Positions 41,540-51,375 are shown, numbered from the stretch's first letter. The stretch is DNA of 64,000 nucleotides from E44-bin32 sp041573795 (GCA_041573795.1 JBFFQB010000002.1:1-64000); one strand, 5' to 3'. The notes: generated by a model from the letters alone, not told the origin. Made by a program: numbers and translations.

Positions 41540-42010
41540 TCATTTGAGGGCACGAATGAATTCGATCTTGGTTGAATCTTCTTGATAGTTAAGTGCCGTG
41601 AAAAACGCGTGCCCAGAAGAGCGAACAATATCACTGCGCAAGCGCAAGTGAGAACGATTAGTCTGGCGGGCCCATGATTCTGCAGCGGCGATTAATCTGC
41701 TCCCATAGCCTTCTCTCCGCCGATGCGGCTGGACGATGATCGCCGCCAACTCGGCAATCTGCCCATGACATGGATCGAAGACCACTCTCAAATGCGCATA
41801 GCCAACTAATTGATCGCCTTCTACGGCAAGGAGAACTCGATCCTCTTCGGGGAAATCATTAAAGCGAAAGGCCAAATCATCCAGAGAGATCTTAATTCCC
41901 TCTGCACCATAAAGTTCACACAATTGATTAAGGTACGTTGGCGGGGGATGGCGCGTGCGGAGAATTTGTAGGTCAGCTCTCGGTGTTGGGCGTGTCGGTG
42001 ATTCGGCCAT
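41540..42010 (-). CDS. GNAT-family N-acetyltransferase
   Basis: 156 residues from ATG 42010, with AAAGGA 8 nt upstream (another ATG at 42031 lies farther inside fmt). The acetyl-CoA loop is IIVQPHRRREGYGSRLIAAAESWA, followed by LRLRSDIVRSSGHAFFTALNYQ. The substrate is unknown. Its first 38 nt overlap the 3' end of fmt in another frame, so it is probably translationally coupled to it. Confidence 0.88.
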   Translation of the reverse strand: MAESPTRPTPRADLQILRTRHPPPTYLNQLCELYGAEGIKISLDDLAFRFNDFPEEDRVLLAVEGDQLVGYAHLRVVFDPCHGQIAELAAIIVQPHRRREGYGSRLIAAAESWARQTNRSHLRLRSDIVRSSGHAFFTALNYQEDSTKIEFIRALK

Positions 42011-42914
42011 CGCAGAAATCCTTTGCGCCATTTAGGAAAGTATCCCCTGGCATCGATCGTTTTCCAGCTGGTTGAATATTTCGAAGAACGAGGATACCTG
42101 AGTCGGCGGCGATTGCAGGGAAGCTTTTATACTCCAAGCAAGTTCCGTAGGGAAGCGGTTTATGATCAATGGCTTCTGCACTTCTTATGACGAGTCGATT
42201 TCTCTTCCAGTAAAAAAAGGAAGATGGCCATGGTTCATAAGCTCGCACTTGGCGGGCAAGATAGCTCGCTGTATTTCTAAAATTCAGCAAGCCATCCTCC
42301 TTTTTTAGAATGGGGGCGTAGGTAGCTAGCGCTTCAACTTGCAGCTGAGGTTCGAGCTGTTGATGTAATATTCTAGAGAGTGTGCTTTCGAGCGCTGTTG
42401 CGCCCATTATGGCTAAACGCCGGGATAAATCTCCGCTGGTTTCGTCGGAGGCGATCTTTGTCGTTGCCTGGTAGTAAACAGGCCCCGTATCAAGGCCTGG
42501 GTCCATGCGCATGATCGATATTCCCGTAACATCATCCCCCGACAGTATTGCAGCTTGAATTGGAGCAGCTCCGCGCCAGCGCGGCAATAGGGATGCGTGG
42601 ACATTTATGCAAGCAATCTTGGGGATATTAAGAATTTCTGGTGGAAGGATTTTGCCATATGCAGCCACGACAATCATATCTGGTTGCATCGATTGGATGT
42701 CTTGGGATACGTTCTCATCCTTCAGCGAGGATGGCTGGTAAGTTGTGATCGCCAACTGCTCGGCAAGTTCTTTTACTGGGGGAGGGAGCAATTTCCGTCC
42801 TCGTCCAGACCTGCGATCAGGTTGAGTATAAACAGCAATAACGTCATGGCTACGATGAAGAGCTTCGAGGCTAGGCCGGGCGAACTCAGGAGAGCCCATG
42901 AAAATAATGCGCAT
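41973..42914 (-). CDS. fmt: Methionyl-tRNA formyltransferase
   Basis: 313 residues from ATG 42914, with AGGA 7 nt upstream; a GTG two codons earlier would sit on the Shine-Dalgarno. Signatures: FMGSPEFARPSLEAL, the catalytic loop IACINVHASLLPRWRGAAPIQAAI (Asn, His) and GDDVTGISIMRMDPGLDTGPV (Asp). It formylates initiator Met-tRNA. It is divergent from recJ. Confidence 0.97.
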   Translation of the reverse strand: MRIIFMGSPEFARPSLEALHRSHDVIAVYTQPDRRSGRGRKLLPPPVKELAEQLAITTYQPSSLKDENVSQDIQSMQPDMIVVAAYGKILPPEILNIPKIACINVHASLLPRWRGAAPIQAAILSGDDVTGISIMRMDPGLDTGPVYYQATTKIASDETSGDLSRRLAIMGATALESTLSRILHQQLEPQLQVEALATYAPILKKEDGLLNFRNTASYLARQVRAYEPWPSSFFYWKRNRLVIRSAEAIDHKPLPYGTCLEYKSFPAIAADSGILVLRNIQPAGKRSMPGDTFLNGAKDFCDGRITDTPNTES

Positions 42915-43032
42915 ACGCACATCCTAGCATAGTCGGTAGGGCGGAGAAAGTTGATTGCCTACTGGCGAACATGAACGTGCGCCCATCAAGTAGAATCAAA
43001 TTCATGTACCTACAATCGAGGATTGAAAATAG

Positions 43033-44748
43033 ATGACGAGCCAAACAAAATGGCGCATACGACGTCCACATCACCCAGAAACAGCCACTGACCTGGCTGA
43101 TTTTCGAGATCTCCATCAAAGCTTGCTGTTAGCTCGTGGTCTACGTAACTCTATGGAGGCACGGGAATTTCTTGCGGCAGATAGACCTAAATTCGTCGAT
43201 CCCTTTCTACTCCAGGGAATGAAGCAAGGCGTGGAGTTAATCCTTGCGACGCTGGATTCAGGCGGCCCAATATGTATTTATGCGGACTATGATGCAGATG
43301 GAATTTCAGGAGCCACGCTTTTGTATCGTTTCTTTAGAGATAGCGGAGTGAATGTAGGCGTATATTTCCCAGATCGTTTTGAAGAGGGGTATGGATTAAA
43401 TGCTCAAGCGATTCGGCGTCTAGCCGCTCAAGGTGTGGTTATGCTCATCACCATAGATTGCGGTGTTCGAGGGATAGAAGAGGTCGAACTTGCAAATAGT
43501 CTCGGCATGCAAGTGATTATTACCGATCATCATCTCGCCGGAACGAAAATACCTGCTGCGTCTTGCACGATCAATCCAAAGGTACCCGGTGATGAGTATC
43601 CATTCAAAGAGCTAGCCGGAGTAGGTGTGGCATATAAACTCGCGCAGGCCTTATCCGCACGTGTGGATCACAGTGTGGATAGTGATTTATATCTTGATTT
43701 GGTGGCGTTAGGCACGGTAGCTGATATCGTGCCGCTTATCGGCGAAAATAGGCATTTGGTCCAACAAGGTCTCAAGATAATGAATGACTCCCCACGACCA
43801 GGGATTGAGGCTCTCATGCATGTTGCCGGTATCCAGAAAGGAAATATAAATGCGAGCTCAATCGGCTTCAGTCTTGCTCCGCGCATCAACGCTTCCGGAC
43901 GCTTATCCGGCGCCAAACAAGCATTCGAGCTGCTCACTGAAGATAATCTTGAACGAGCAAAATCGCTCGCCGAGCGACTCGATCGCCTTAATCAGGAGCG
44001 CCAAAAATTAACCCGGCAAGTTATCGAGAAAATTGAAGAGGATCCTCCAGGGCCGAGTGAAAAAATAATTATGTCCTTTGATAGGGACTATCATCAGGGC
44101 GTTGTTGGACTAGCTGCCTCACGTTTAGCTGATACCTACTATCGCCCTGCCATTGTAGGCACTATCGGTGAGGATGAGACGAGGGCTTCAGCGCGCAGTA
44201 TTCCTGGTTTTCATATTACCCAAGCCCTTGAAGAGGTATCAGAATTACTATCGCGTTTTGGTGGACATCAAGCTGCGGCAGGATTTTCTGTAAAAAACGC
44301 AAAGCGGGAAAAACTTATTGACCAATTGCTCGAATTAGCGAATTCAAGAATCGGAACGGAACTTATGATTCCTATGCGAGATATTGATGCACTTATCGAG
44401 TTTAAATCTATTGATTCAGAACTTATGGATTTCTTAGACTTGTTAGAACCCTTTGGGAACGAAAACAGTCAACCTGCCTTCTGCTCTGAAAAGGTGAACG
44501 TGCTAGCTAATAGGACTGTGGGGCGAGACGCCTCACACTTAAAGCTTACAATTGAGCAAGGAGGCAAACCCTTCGATGCGATAGCCTTCCGAATGGGTCA
44601 CCTCTCGCAAGATCTCCCTGAGCGCGTGGATTTAGCCTATCACATAGAGCGAAATAACTATTTGGGATATGAGACGTTGCAATTGAGAGTTGTAGATATC
44701 AGACAAGCAGATTCGCTTAAAAACAGCGAGCTAACTGAATGGGTGTAG
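43033..44748 (+). CDS. recJ: Single-stranded-DNA-specific exonuclease RecJ
   Basis: 571 residues, ATG with GAGG upstream. DHH phosphoesterase motifs: IYADYDADGISG (I), ITIDCGVRG (II) and IITDHHLAG (III), then a DHHA1 domain (SFDRDYHQGVVGLAASRL, RFGGHQAAAGFSV) and an OB fold near the C-terminus. RecJ digests ssDNA 5' to 3' in recombination and mismatch repair. It ends 4 nt from the convergent glycosyltransferase stop. Confidence 0.97.
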   Translation: MTSQTKWRIRRPHHPETATDLADFRDLHQSLLLARGLRNSMEAREFLAADRPKFVDPFLLQGMKQGVELILATLDSGGPICIYADYDADGISGATLLYRFFRDSGVNVGVYFPDRFEEGYGLNAQAIRRLAAQGVVMLITIDCGVRGIEEVELANSLGMQVIITDHHLAGTKIPAASCTINPKVPGDEYPFKELAGVGVAYKLAQALSARVDHSVDSDLYLDLVALGTVADIVPLIGENRHLVQQGLKIMNDSPRPGIEALMHVAGIQKGNINASSIGFSLAPRINASGRLSGAKQAFELLTEDNLERAKSLAERLDRLNQERQKLTRQVIEKIEEDPPGPSEKIIMSFDRDYHQGVVGLAASRLADTYYRPAIVGTIGEDETRASARSIPGFHITQALEEVSELLSRFGGHQAAAGFSVKNAKREKLIDQLLELANSRIGTELMIPMRDIDALIEFKSIDSELMDFLDLLEPFGNENSQPAFCSEKVNVLANRTVGRDASHLKLTIEQGGKPFDAIAFRMGHLSQDLPERVDLAYHIERNNYLGYETLQLRVVDIRQADSLKNSELTEWV

Positions 44749-44752
44749 GTGG

Positions 44753-45439
44753 CTAATCTACGAAGCGATATTTGATCAACGCCCATACTGCTTCGAAGGC
44801 ATCGATTAAGCCGATCTTCTTACCCTCTTCATATTCACGGGGATTAAATGTGATCGGAACTTCAAAGATGCGAACTTTGCGTTTCAGCAATTTTGCCGTT
44901 ATCTCTGGCTCGAATTCAAAGCGCTTGCTTCGCAGCGGGATGTCTTGGATGATCTCTCGCTTAAAGAGCTTATAGCATGTTTCCATGTCGGTCAGAATGC
45001 TGTCGTAGAGCAGATTCGTCATCAGTGTTAGAAGTTTGTTTGCCACCATATGCCAGAACATGGTAACTCTTCTTGGAGCTCCCAGGAACCGCGAACCATA
45101 GACTACATCGGCACGACCTTCTTCGATCGGTTTGAGCAAGTTAACGTAATCGCGTGGATCATATTCTAGGTCGGCATCCTGGATCAAGACGAGCTCAGCC
45201 TTTGCAGCCTCTATCCCCGTCCGAACTGCAGCCCCTTTGCCCTGGTTCTTCTCATGGAGTATTAATTGAATATTGCTGGATTGATCGGCGATTTCCTTTA
45301 AGATTTCTCGGGTACCATCGGTTGAGCCATCATCTACAACAATGATCTCATCTGCTAAATTTACGGCGTTGACCTGATCAATGATGGCTTCAATCGTCGG
45401 GCGCTCATTATAGACTGGCATTATGACAGATAGTTTCAT
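44753..45439 (-). CDS. Family 2 glycosyltransferase, dolichyl-phosphate mannose synthase-like
   Basis: 228 residues from ATG 45439 (45448 is also possible). GT-A motifs: SVIMPVYNER, IIVVDDGSTDGT, and LIQDADLEYDP (DxD). RFEFEPEITAKLLKRK and VPITFNPREYEEGKKI are the conserved C-terminal stretch of DPM1/undecaprenyl-phosphate sugar synthases. No C-terminal TM pair is present, so it is a soluble or peripheral enzyme. The sugar is not determined. Confidence 0.93.
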   Translation of the reverse strand: MKLSVIMPVYNERPTIEAIIDQVNAVNLADEIIVVDDGSTDGTREILKEIADQSSNIQLILHEKNQGKGAAVRTGIEAAKAELVLIQDADLEYDPRDYVNLLKPIEEGRADVVYGSRFLGAPRRVTMFWHMVANKLLTLMTNLLYDSILTDMETCYKLFKREIIQDIPLRSKRFEFEPEITAKLLKRKVRIFEVPITFNPREYEEGKKIGLIDAFEAVWALIKYRFVD

Positions 45440-45483
45440 GCCGGCCATTTTACCGGCTAAAACACGTGGGCACAACAGGCTAT

Positions 45484-45512
45484 TTGCTTGTAGGAAGTGG
45501 GGTGACTATAAT
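45484..45512 (+). promoter_or_regulatory. Promoter of the AAA ATPase gene
   Basis: TTGCTT (45484-45489), a 17-nt spacer and a perfect TATAAT (45507-45512). The predicted start lies about 73 nt before the ATG at 45592. Confidence 0.6.
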
Positions 45513-45591
45513 CGAGGCAATCGGTCCAATTCATGCAACGCTAGGTTTTGAGTTGATACGGACACCGTAATAAACGCCGAGGAGGCGTACG

Positions 45592-46941
45592 ATGGCTTTA
45601 CCGCGAAGTCCAGTGCGAAGAGCAGCTATTGATGATAGACCATCCACTTCAAATCTGAGGTTTGTCCCTCCACCGATTAGCCGCATAGCAGACACCGGTC
45701 TATCACAACTTTGGCTGCAAGATCTTGCACTTAAAATTCTATATTTTAGTGGGTACATGACGGGCTTTAAGGTAGCGGAAGCGATGATGTTGCCTTATGC
45801 AGGACTGGTTGACCAGATACTGGAAGCCTTGAAGCGCGAAAAATTTGTTGAGGTGAAAACCCAGGTAGGTTTCGGTGAAGGTTCCTACCAATATGCCATT
45901 ACAGGCGCTGGGATTGCCCGTGCCCGGGAAGCGCTAGAGCGAAGCCAATATGCTGGACCAGCCCCAGTACCTTTGTCAGTCTACAACGAATCGATCCTGC
46001 GCCAAAGCCGGGGTAGACCTACGGTCCACGAGCAGACGATGAGAAGTACGTTGGATGAGCTCGTGTTATCCGATAAGACCTTTAATCAAATAGGTCCTGC
46101 AGTCAACTCCGGAACGTCCATCTTCCTGTATGGGCCTCCTGGAAACGGAAAGACATCCATCGCACGCGCGATCGGTAGTATTCTGCTCTCGGAGGATATG
46201 TATATTCCTTTCGCGATCGATATTGATGGTCAGGTGGTTAAGTTGTATGACTCGGTTAACCACGCGCTTTCTCCTGATGAGGAGTATTCGCCTGAAGGTA
46301 CCGGCGCATTAAAAACAGGATCAAAGCGTGATCCAAGATGGGTGCGGATTCGCCGACCCTTTGTTATTACCGGCGGTGAATTAACAATGCCGGGATTAGA
46401 TTTGGTATTTGATGACGTAAATAAGTTCTACGAAGCGCCCTTTCAGGTGAAAGCGAATGGTGGCGTATTCCTGATCGATGACTTTGGACGACAACAAGTT
46501 CGGCCTCGAGATCTTCTAAACCGCTGGATTGTGCCACTCGAAAATCGCATCGATTACTTAACGCTGCACACAGGGCGTAAAGTTGAAGTTCCTTTTGACG
46601 TGCTCGTAGTATTCTCGACGAACTTACCGCCAAAGGACCTTGTGGATGAGGCTTTCCTGCGCAGATTACGGCACAAAATTGAGGTCGAGGATCCATCCTA
46701 CGAAGCCTATCGGGAAATCTTCAAGCAGACCGCTGAACAGAAAGGAGTGGAATACTCTGACAGTGGTTTAGCCTATATGCTGCAAGAATGGTACATCAAA
46801 CGCAATCGTAAGTTACGTGCCTCACACCCACGCGATATCTGTGACCAGATTCTAGACATCTCTCGCTATATCAATGTTGAGCCACGCATGACCAAGGATC
46901 TGCTTAATCGCGCTGCTGAAGCATATTTTGTTGAATTATAG
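45592..46941 (+). CDS. AAA ATPase with N-terminal winged-helix-like region
   Basis: 449 residues, GAGGAGG Shine-Dalgarno. The N-terminal ~140 residues are helical and winged-helix-like (LKILYFSGYMTGFKVAEAM, REKFVEVKTQVGF). Walker A GPPGNGKTSIARAIG (about 178-192) and Walker B VFLIDDFGRQ are clear, with VFSTNLPPKDLVDEAFLRRLRHKI as sensor and arginine-finger region. The C-terminus is a helical lid. Such ATPases occur beside pilus or regulatory genes in other bacteria, but no such partner is here; the target is unknown. Confidence 0.85.
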   Translation: MALPRSPVRRAAIDDRPSTSNLRFVPPPISRIADTGLSQLWLQDLALKILYFSGYMTGFKVAEAMMLPYAGLVDQILEALKREKFVEVKTQVGFGEGSYQYAITGAGIARAREALERSQYAGPAPVPLSVYNESILRQSRGRPTVHEQTMRSTLDELVLSDKTFNQIGPAVNSGTSIFLYGPPGNGKTSIARAIGSILLSEDMYIPFAIDIDGQVVKLYDSVNHALSPDEEYSPEGTGALKTGSKRDPRWVRIRRPFVITGGELTMPGLDLVFDDVNKFYEAPFQVKANGGVFLIDDFGRQQVRPRDLLNRWIVPLENRIDYLTLHTGRKVEVPFDVLVVFSTNLPPKDLVDEAFLRRLRHKIEVEDPSYEAYREIFKQTAEQKGVEYSDSGLAYMLQEWYIKRNRKLRASHPRDICDQILDISRYINVEPRMTKDLLNRAAEAYFVEL

Positions 46942-46943
46942 AT

Positions 46944-47711
46944 ATGCAACCATATCCCACCTGGAATTCTGGTGCCCCGTTGGTGATAGCTCATCGCGGG
47001 GCATCATTGTTTGCCCCTGAGAACACCCTCTCCGCTTTTCGATTGGCGATTGAGCTGGGAGCTGATGCAATCGAATTCGATGTTAAATTAAGCAAAGATA
47101 AAATTCCCGTTGTGCTGCACGACGCAACATTAGAGCGAACAACAACGGGTAGGGGGAGAGTAAAAAAACATACACTGGCAGATCTCAGGCGGCTCGATGC
47201 TGGAATCAAATTCAATTCTAGATTTACAGGGGAACCGCTACCAACCCTGCGCGAAGTAGTCACAGTAAGTCAAGATAAGATCATGTTGAATATTGAACTT
47301 ACGAATTACGATGATCCTTTTGATCATCTGCCAGGGAATTGTTTTTCCGTTATTCAAAATTCAGATATAGTAGGAGCTACCCTTTTTTCATCATTTAACC
47401 CATTTGCGCTATTGGCGATAAAGCGAATAAGCAAGGAAGCACGGACGGCTCTACTAATCAATGCAGGTACACCAAAGGTGCTCCAATGGGCCCTGCGTAG
47501 GATGACACCCTACGACGATATCCATCCCCATCACTCACTCGTGAATGAAAGCCTCATCAAGGCTGAGCATGCAAAAGGTCACCGAGTGAATGTGTGGACA
47601 GTGAATGATTTTGACCAACTGCTAGGTTTGTTCGAATTGGGAGTAAATGGAGTGATTAGCGATGATGTTGAAAGTGCTTTGAGAGCAAGAGAGCGTGCAT
47701 ATCGCCGATGA
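46944..47711 (+). CDS. Glycerophosphodiester phosphodiesterase
   Basis: 255 residues, starting 2 nt after the AAA ATPase stop. LVIAHRGASLFAPENTLSAF (catalytic His, Glu), DAIEFDVKLSKDKIPVVLHDATLERTTTGRG (Glu, Asp, His) and KGHRVNVWTVND define the UgpQ-type TIM barrel. It releases glycerol-3-phosphate from phospholipid head groups; no signal peptide is seen, so it is cytoplasmic. Its stop overlaps the CoA-transferase start (ATGA). Confidence 0.94.
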   Translation: MQPYPTWNSGAPLVIAHRGASLFAPENTLSAFRLAIELGADAIEFDVKLSKDKIPVVLHDATLERTTTGRGRVKKHTLADLRRLDAGIKFNSRFTGEPLPTLREVVTVSQDKIMLNIELTNYDDPFDHLPGNCFSVIQNSDIVGATLFSSFNPFALLAIKRISKEARTALLINAGTPKVLQWALRRMTPYDDIHPHHSLVNESLIKAEHAKGHRVNVWTVNDFDQLLGLFELGVNGVISDDVESALRARERAYRR

Positions 47712-48526
47712 GCACACAGTGGACTGTTGATGAACTGATGTGTGTCTGCATATCGAGGCAGGTTGAGGATGGCGATGTTCTGACACAGGGTTTAGCCACA
47801 CCGCTGGTTGCGGCTGGCTATTTGCTGGCATGGTATACACATGCCCCCAACGCGACATTTGCTTCGGCCATAGGCCAAACCCTGTGCCAAGAGGGTGCGC
47901 CTCTGGGCTTGATGAATGTTGAATCACTGTGGCTTGATAAGGCGATTGCCTCCTTTGGCTTTGTCTCTGGAGCTGCAGATATGCTCCCAACCGTAAAGCC
48001 CAAGGAATTTTTCCGGCCAGGGCAGGTTGATGTACACGGCAATTTCAACAATATAGCAATAGGCCGAGATTATCTAAAACCTCGTCTGCGGCTACCAGGT
48101 GCGGGAGGGATTCCTGATGTAAGCACCTATTTTCATGGAACCTACCTATATGTTACGAAGCACTCAAAAGTTACCTTTGTTGACGAGGTTGATTTTCGTT
48201 CAGGACTAGGACATGCACCTGAGCGGCAGCGCGGCGCAGGTCCTGCATATCTGGTGAGCGACCTTGGCGAGTTTGATTTTACCGGCGGGATGATGCGATT
48301 AATATCGCTGCATCCAAATGTAGAACTGGAACGGGTAAAAAAGAGAACAGGATTTCGTTTCGATGTGGCAGCAAGTATGCAGCCAACGATACTTCCTTCC
48401 CATGACGAGCTAGACTTGCTCAGGAACGTAATTGATCCACTGGGTGTGAGGAAGTTAGAATTTCTATCTGGCCACAAACGAAATGAAGCCATCAGGAAAA
48501 TCCTTGCACAAGAATCGAGATCTTAG
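47708..48526 (+). CDS. CoA-transferase beta subunit (IpdB/GctB-like), without alpha subunit
   Basis: 272 residues. DGDVLTQGLATPLVAAGYLLAW and the later VDVHGNFNNIAIGRDYLKPRLRLPGAGGIPDVS plus TKHSKVTFVDEVDF are marks of class I CoA-transferase beta subunits related to glutaconate CoA-transferase and the steroid-ring hydrolase IpdB. The alpha subunit normally sits next to beta; none is in this window. It overlaps the phosphodiesterase stop by 4 nt and ends 59 nt before the GH3-like gene. The substrate is unknown. Confidence 0.82.
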   Translation: MSTQWTVDELMCVCISRQVEDGDVLTQGLATPLVAAGYLLAWYTHAPNATFASAIGQTLCQEGAPLGLMNVESLWLDKAIASFGFVSGAADMLPTVKPKEFFRPGQVDVHGNFNNIAIGRDYLKPRLRLPGAGGIPDVSTYFHGTYLYVTKHSKVTFVDEVDFRSGLGHAPERQRGAGPAYLVSDLGEFDFTGGMMRLISLHPNVELERVKKRTGFRFDVAASMQPTILPSHDELDLLRNVIDPLGVRKLEFLSGHKRNEAIRKILAQESRS

Positions 48527-48585
48527 CTAGTCAATCAACCTTGTTCTTGTTTGCCTATTGGCAGGCAGGTATACTCCAACTAAGC

Positions 48586-51375
48586 ATGAATTATCGATTT
48601 CAACGAATTTGCTTCCTATTCTTGTCCTTCTGGATGAGTTTTAATGTTCAGTTTAGCGCGACCGCTCAAAGCGATCCAGCAGTTGAAATTCTCGAATCAA
48701 TGAGCACTGCGGAAAAAATCGGTCAGCTGTTCCTTGTTACTTTTAATGGAAATGCTATTCGTGCAGAAGATCCAATTTACAGCCTTGTTTCAGAGCATTA
48801 CATCTCAGGAGTTTTAATTTCCCCTGAGCAGGATAACTTAGTTTCATCCCCACAAACCATCGATAGTCTTCAAAATCTGATACTTGATTTACAGAAGTTA
48901 AATCTTGATCCTGGTAGCGTGGAAGAAGAGCTTCCTGAGGGAACCAGGGATCGACGCGAAGGATATCTACCGCTATTTATTGGGTTTACCTATTCTGGCG
49001 GTCAGCATGGAACAACTTCAATCCTTGAAGGGCTCTCGCCCATGGCCTCAAACATGGCCATTGGAGCAACCTGGGATGAGGAAATAGCCCAGGCAGCTGG
49101 TGAGATTCTCGGGCGGGAATTGGCAACGATCGGGATCAATCTCCTCCTTGGCCCAGCGCTTGACGTTCTAGAAAATCCACAAATGACAGATAGTACTGAT
49201 CTGGGCATACAGACCTTCGGTGGCGATCCTTACTGGGTATCCGTTATGGGAAAAGCGATAATCTCAGGTATTCGCGCCGGATCTGAAGGTCAGATTGCTG
49301 TGATGGCTTCTCACTTTCCTGGATTAGGCGGAAGTGATCGACCGATAGAAGAGGAAGTTGCGACCGTTCGGAAATCGCTTGAAGAGCTAAGGCAGTTTGA
49401 TCTGGCTCCCTTCTTTGCAGTAACCCAAGAAGATGAACCTGGATCTGGGGGATTGGTTCAAGGCCTTTTGACTTCACACATTCGTTACCAGGGGTTCCAG
49501 GGAAACATTCGTGCGACGACAAGGCCAATCAGTTTCGATCCTCAGGCGTTTAACTTGGTGATGTCATTAGAGCCCCTGAGCACTTGGCGAATGAATGGCG
49601 GGGTGACCTTGAGCGATTCGCTCGGATCTCGAGCAATTCGTTTATTTCGCGATCCAACAGGTCAGACCTTTAGCGCACAACTTGTCGCTCGGGATACCTT
49701 CTTGGCGGGAAACGACTTGCTTCTACTTGAGAATTTTCGAGATTCAAGCGATCCTGACGAATTAACAACAATAGTAGGGACCTTGAATTTCTTCAAGAAT
49801 AAGTACACTGAAGATTCGATATTTGCCCAACGCGTTGACCAGGCCGTTCTCAGGATCATAAGATTGAAGTTATCCATCTTGGGGGATACGTTTACTACCC
49901 GAGGCGATTTTCAATCAGCCATTGATAGTACGAATGTTGGGGGAGAACAAGAGCTCGCAAATCGGGTGGCTCAAACTGGGGCCACACTTATCAGCCCTGA
50001 GCAAGATGAGATCGAGAGCAGAACCGGGGGGATCCCACGTATTGGGGAGCGGATTGTTTTCTTAACAGATGTGCGCTATGTACGACAATGCAGCACGTGT
50101 CCACATGAAACAATCATGGATGTGAACGCATTGGAGACCGCCGTGCTGCGATTATTTGGCCCTGGCGCAGCAGGTCAGGTCGGTGGTTGGAATTTAAATT
50201 CCTATTCTTTTGCCGATATAGCAAATTATTTAGGGGAGCGAACATCTGAGGCAATGTTAGTGCCACTTGCGGCTGAAGAAGAAGTCGACCAGGCTATTCG
50301 TAATGCCGATTGGTTAGTCTTCAGCATGATGGATTCAAGAGCTGCCATTTACGGAGCCGAAGCCTTGCAAAGTTTCCTGGATAAACGACCTGATTTGGCC
50401 CGGGATAAAAGAGTTGTGGTATTCAGCTTTGATGTTCCCTACGGTCTTGACGCGACAGAGATCAGCAAGATTGACCTGTTTTATGCACTTTATGACAGCA
50501 GCCAAGCGTTCGTAGATATGGCTGCGAAGTTGCTCTTTCAAGAACAAGCGGCCTTGGGCGCGTCCCCCGTGGGTATTCCTGGACTTGGATATGAACTTAT
50601 TGAGGTGACAGCGCCCGATCCGAATCAGATCATCCAGCTAAGATTGGTTAGCTTTACGGAAGAAGGGGAGGCAACACTTGAGCCAGAAGGTTTCATGATC
50701 GGTGACGACGTTACTATTCAGACGGGGGTCATCGTGGACGCCAATGGAAATCGCGTGCCCGATCGAACACCGGTTGAGTTTCGAGTTGCCTCATCCGTCG
50801 AAGGAGAGACACCTCTTCTTTTTGAGACATCAACGGATCGTGGCGTTGCCACGACTACTGTTCCTATTGAGAAGCCTGGATTACTCACAGTAACAGTGCA
50901 ATCAGGAAATGCTCGAATTTCCGAGGCGATCCAGCTTGACGCTCAAGAAGACATTGCGGCGCAGGCAGTTGTTATTTCTCCCACGCTAATTCCCACGAGC
51001 ACAAGTGCGCCAACCGAAACACCACTTGTCTCAACAGCAACCCCAGCAGTGATTGACGAGCAAATCGGCGCCATCGAAGGTAGCTTTTCTTCGAGGTTGG
51101 GAGCATTGGTATTAGGGCTAATTGCCATTGCATTTGTATCGTTTCTTGGCTATATCTCAGCACAGCGAATCCAAATTGGCGAGTCAGCCCTTCGCTTTAC
51201 ACTGATTCCCGCCATAACTGGATTGTTGACCTATAACTACCTCGCGCTTGGCTTGCCCGGGAGCTTGGGAATCACAACGGTCCTTGGGGGGTTAGGAGTC
51301 TTTGCGGTTGTTGCTGTGGGAAGTAGCCTAGGTCTCTTGTTAGCGCATCTATGGAATCGCACCGCTAACTCATAA
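48586..51375 (+). CDS. GH3 (NagZ-like) membrane protein with Ig-like and TM domains
   Basis: 929 residues from ATG 48586, which opens a signal peptide (ICFLFLSFWMSFNVQFSATAQ). Residues ~30-380 follow the GH3 barrel: STAEKIGQLFLVTF, GINLLLGPALDVL, MASHFPGLGGSDRP, VTLSDSLGSRAI with the nucleophile Asp. In NagZ the third motif is KHFPGHG with a His-Asp pair; here Lys and the His are missing, so activity is doubtful. A GH3-C-like domain, an Ig-like domain (~740-800), a Thr/Pro linker and three C-terminal TM helices follow. It overlaps the kinase gene by 11 nt. Confidence 0.82.
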   Translation: MNYRFQRICFLFLSFWMSFNVQFSATAQSDPAVEILESMSTAEKIGQLFLVTFNGNAIRAEDPIYSLVSEHYISGVLISPEQDNLVSSPQTIDSLQNLILDLQKLNLDPGSVEEELPEGTRDRREGYLPLFIGFTYSGGQHGTTSILEGLSPMASNMAIGATWDEEIAQAAGEILGRELATIGINLLLGPALDVLENPQMTDSTDLGIQTFGGDPYWVSVMGKAIISGIRAGSEGQIAVMASHFPGLGGSDRPIEEEVATVRKSLEELRQFDLAPFFAVTQEDEPGSGGLVQGLLTSHIRYQGFQGNIRATTRPISFDPQAFNLVMSLEPLSTWRMNGGVTLSDSLGSRAIRLFRDPTGQTFSAQLVARDTFLAGNDLLLLENFRDSSDPDELTTIVGTLNFFKNKYTEDSIFAQRVDQAVLRIIRLKLSILGDTFTTRGDFQSAIDSTNVGGEQELANRVAQTGATLISPEQDEIESRTGGIPRIGERIVFLTDVRYVRQCSTCPHETIMDVNALETAVLRLFGPGAAGQVGGWNLNSYSFADIANYLGERTSEAMLVPLAAEEEVDQAIRNADWLVFSMMDSRAAIYGAEALQSFLDKRPDLARDKRVVVFSFDVPYGLDATEISKIDLFYALYDSSQAFVDMAAKLLFQEQAALGASPVGIPGLGYELIEVTAPDPNQIIQLRLVSFTEEGEATLEPEGFMIGDDVTIQTGVIVDANGNRVPDRTPVEFRVASSVEGETPLLFETSTDRGVATTTVPIEKPGLLTVTVQSGNARISEAIQLDAQEDIAAQAVVISPTLIPTSTSAPTETPLVSTATPAVIDEQIGAIEGSFSSRLGALVLGLIAIAFVSFLGYISAQRIQIGESALRFTLIPAITGLLTYNYLALGLPGSLGITTVLGGLGVFAVVAVGSSLGLLLAHLWNRTANS

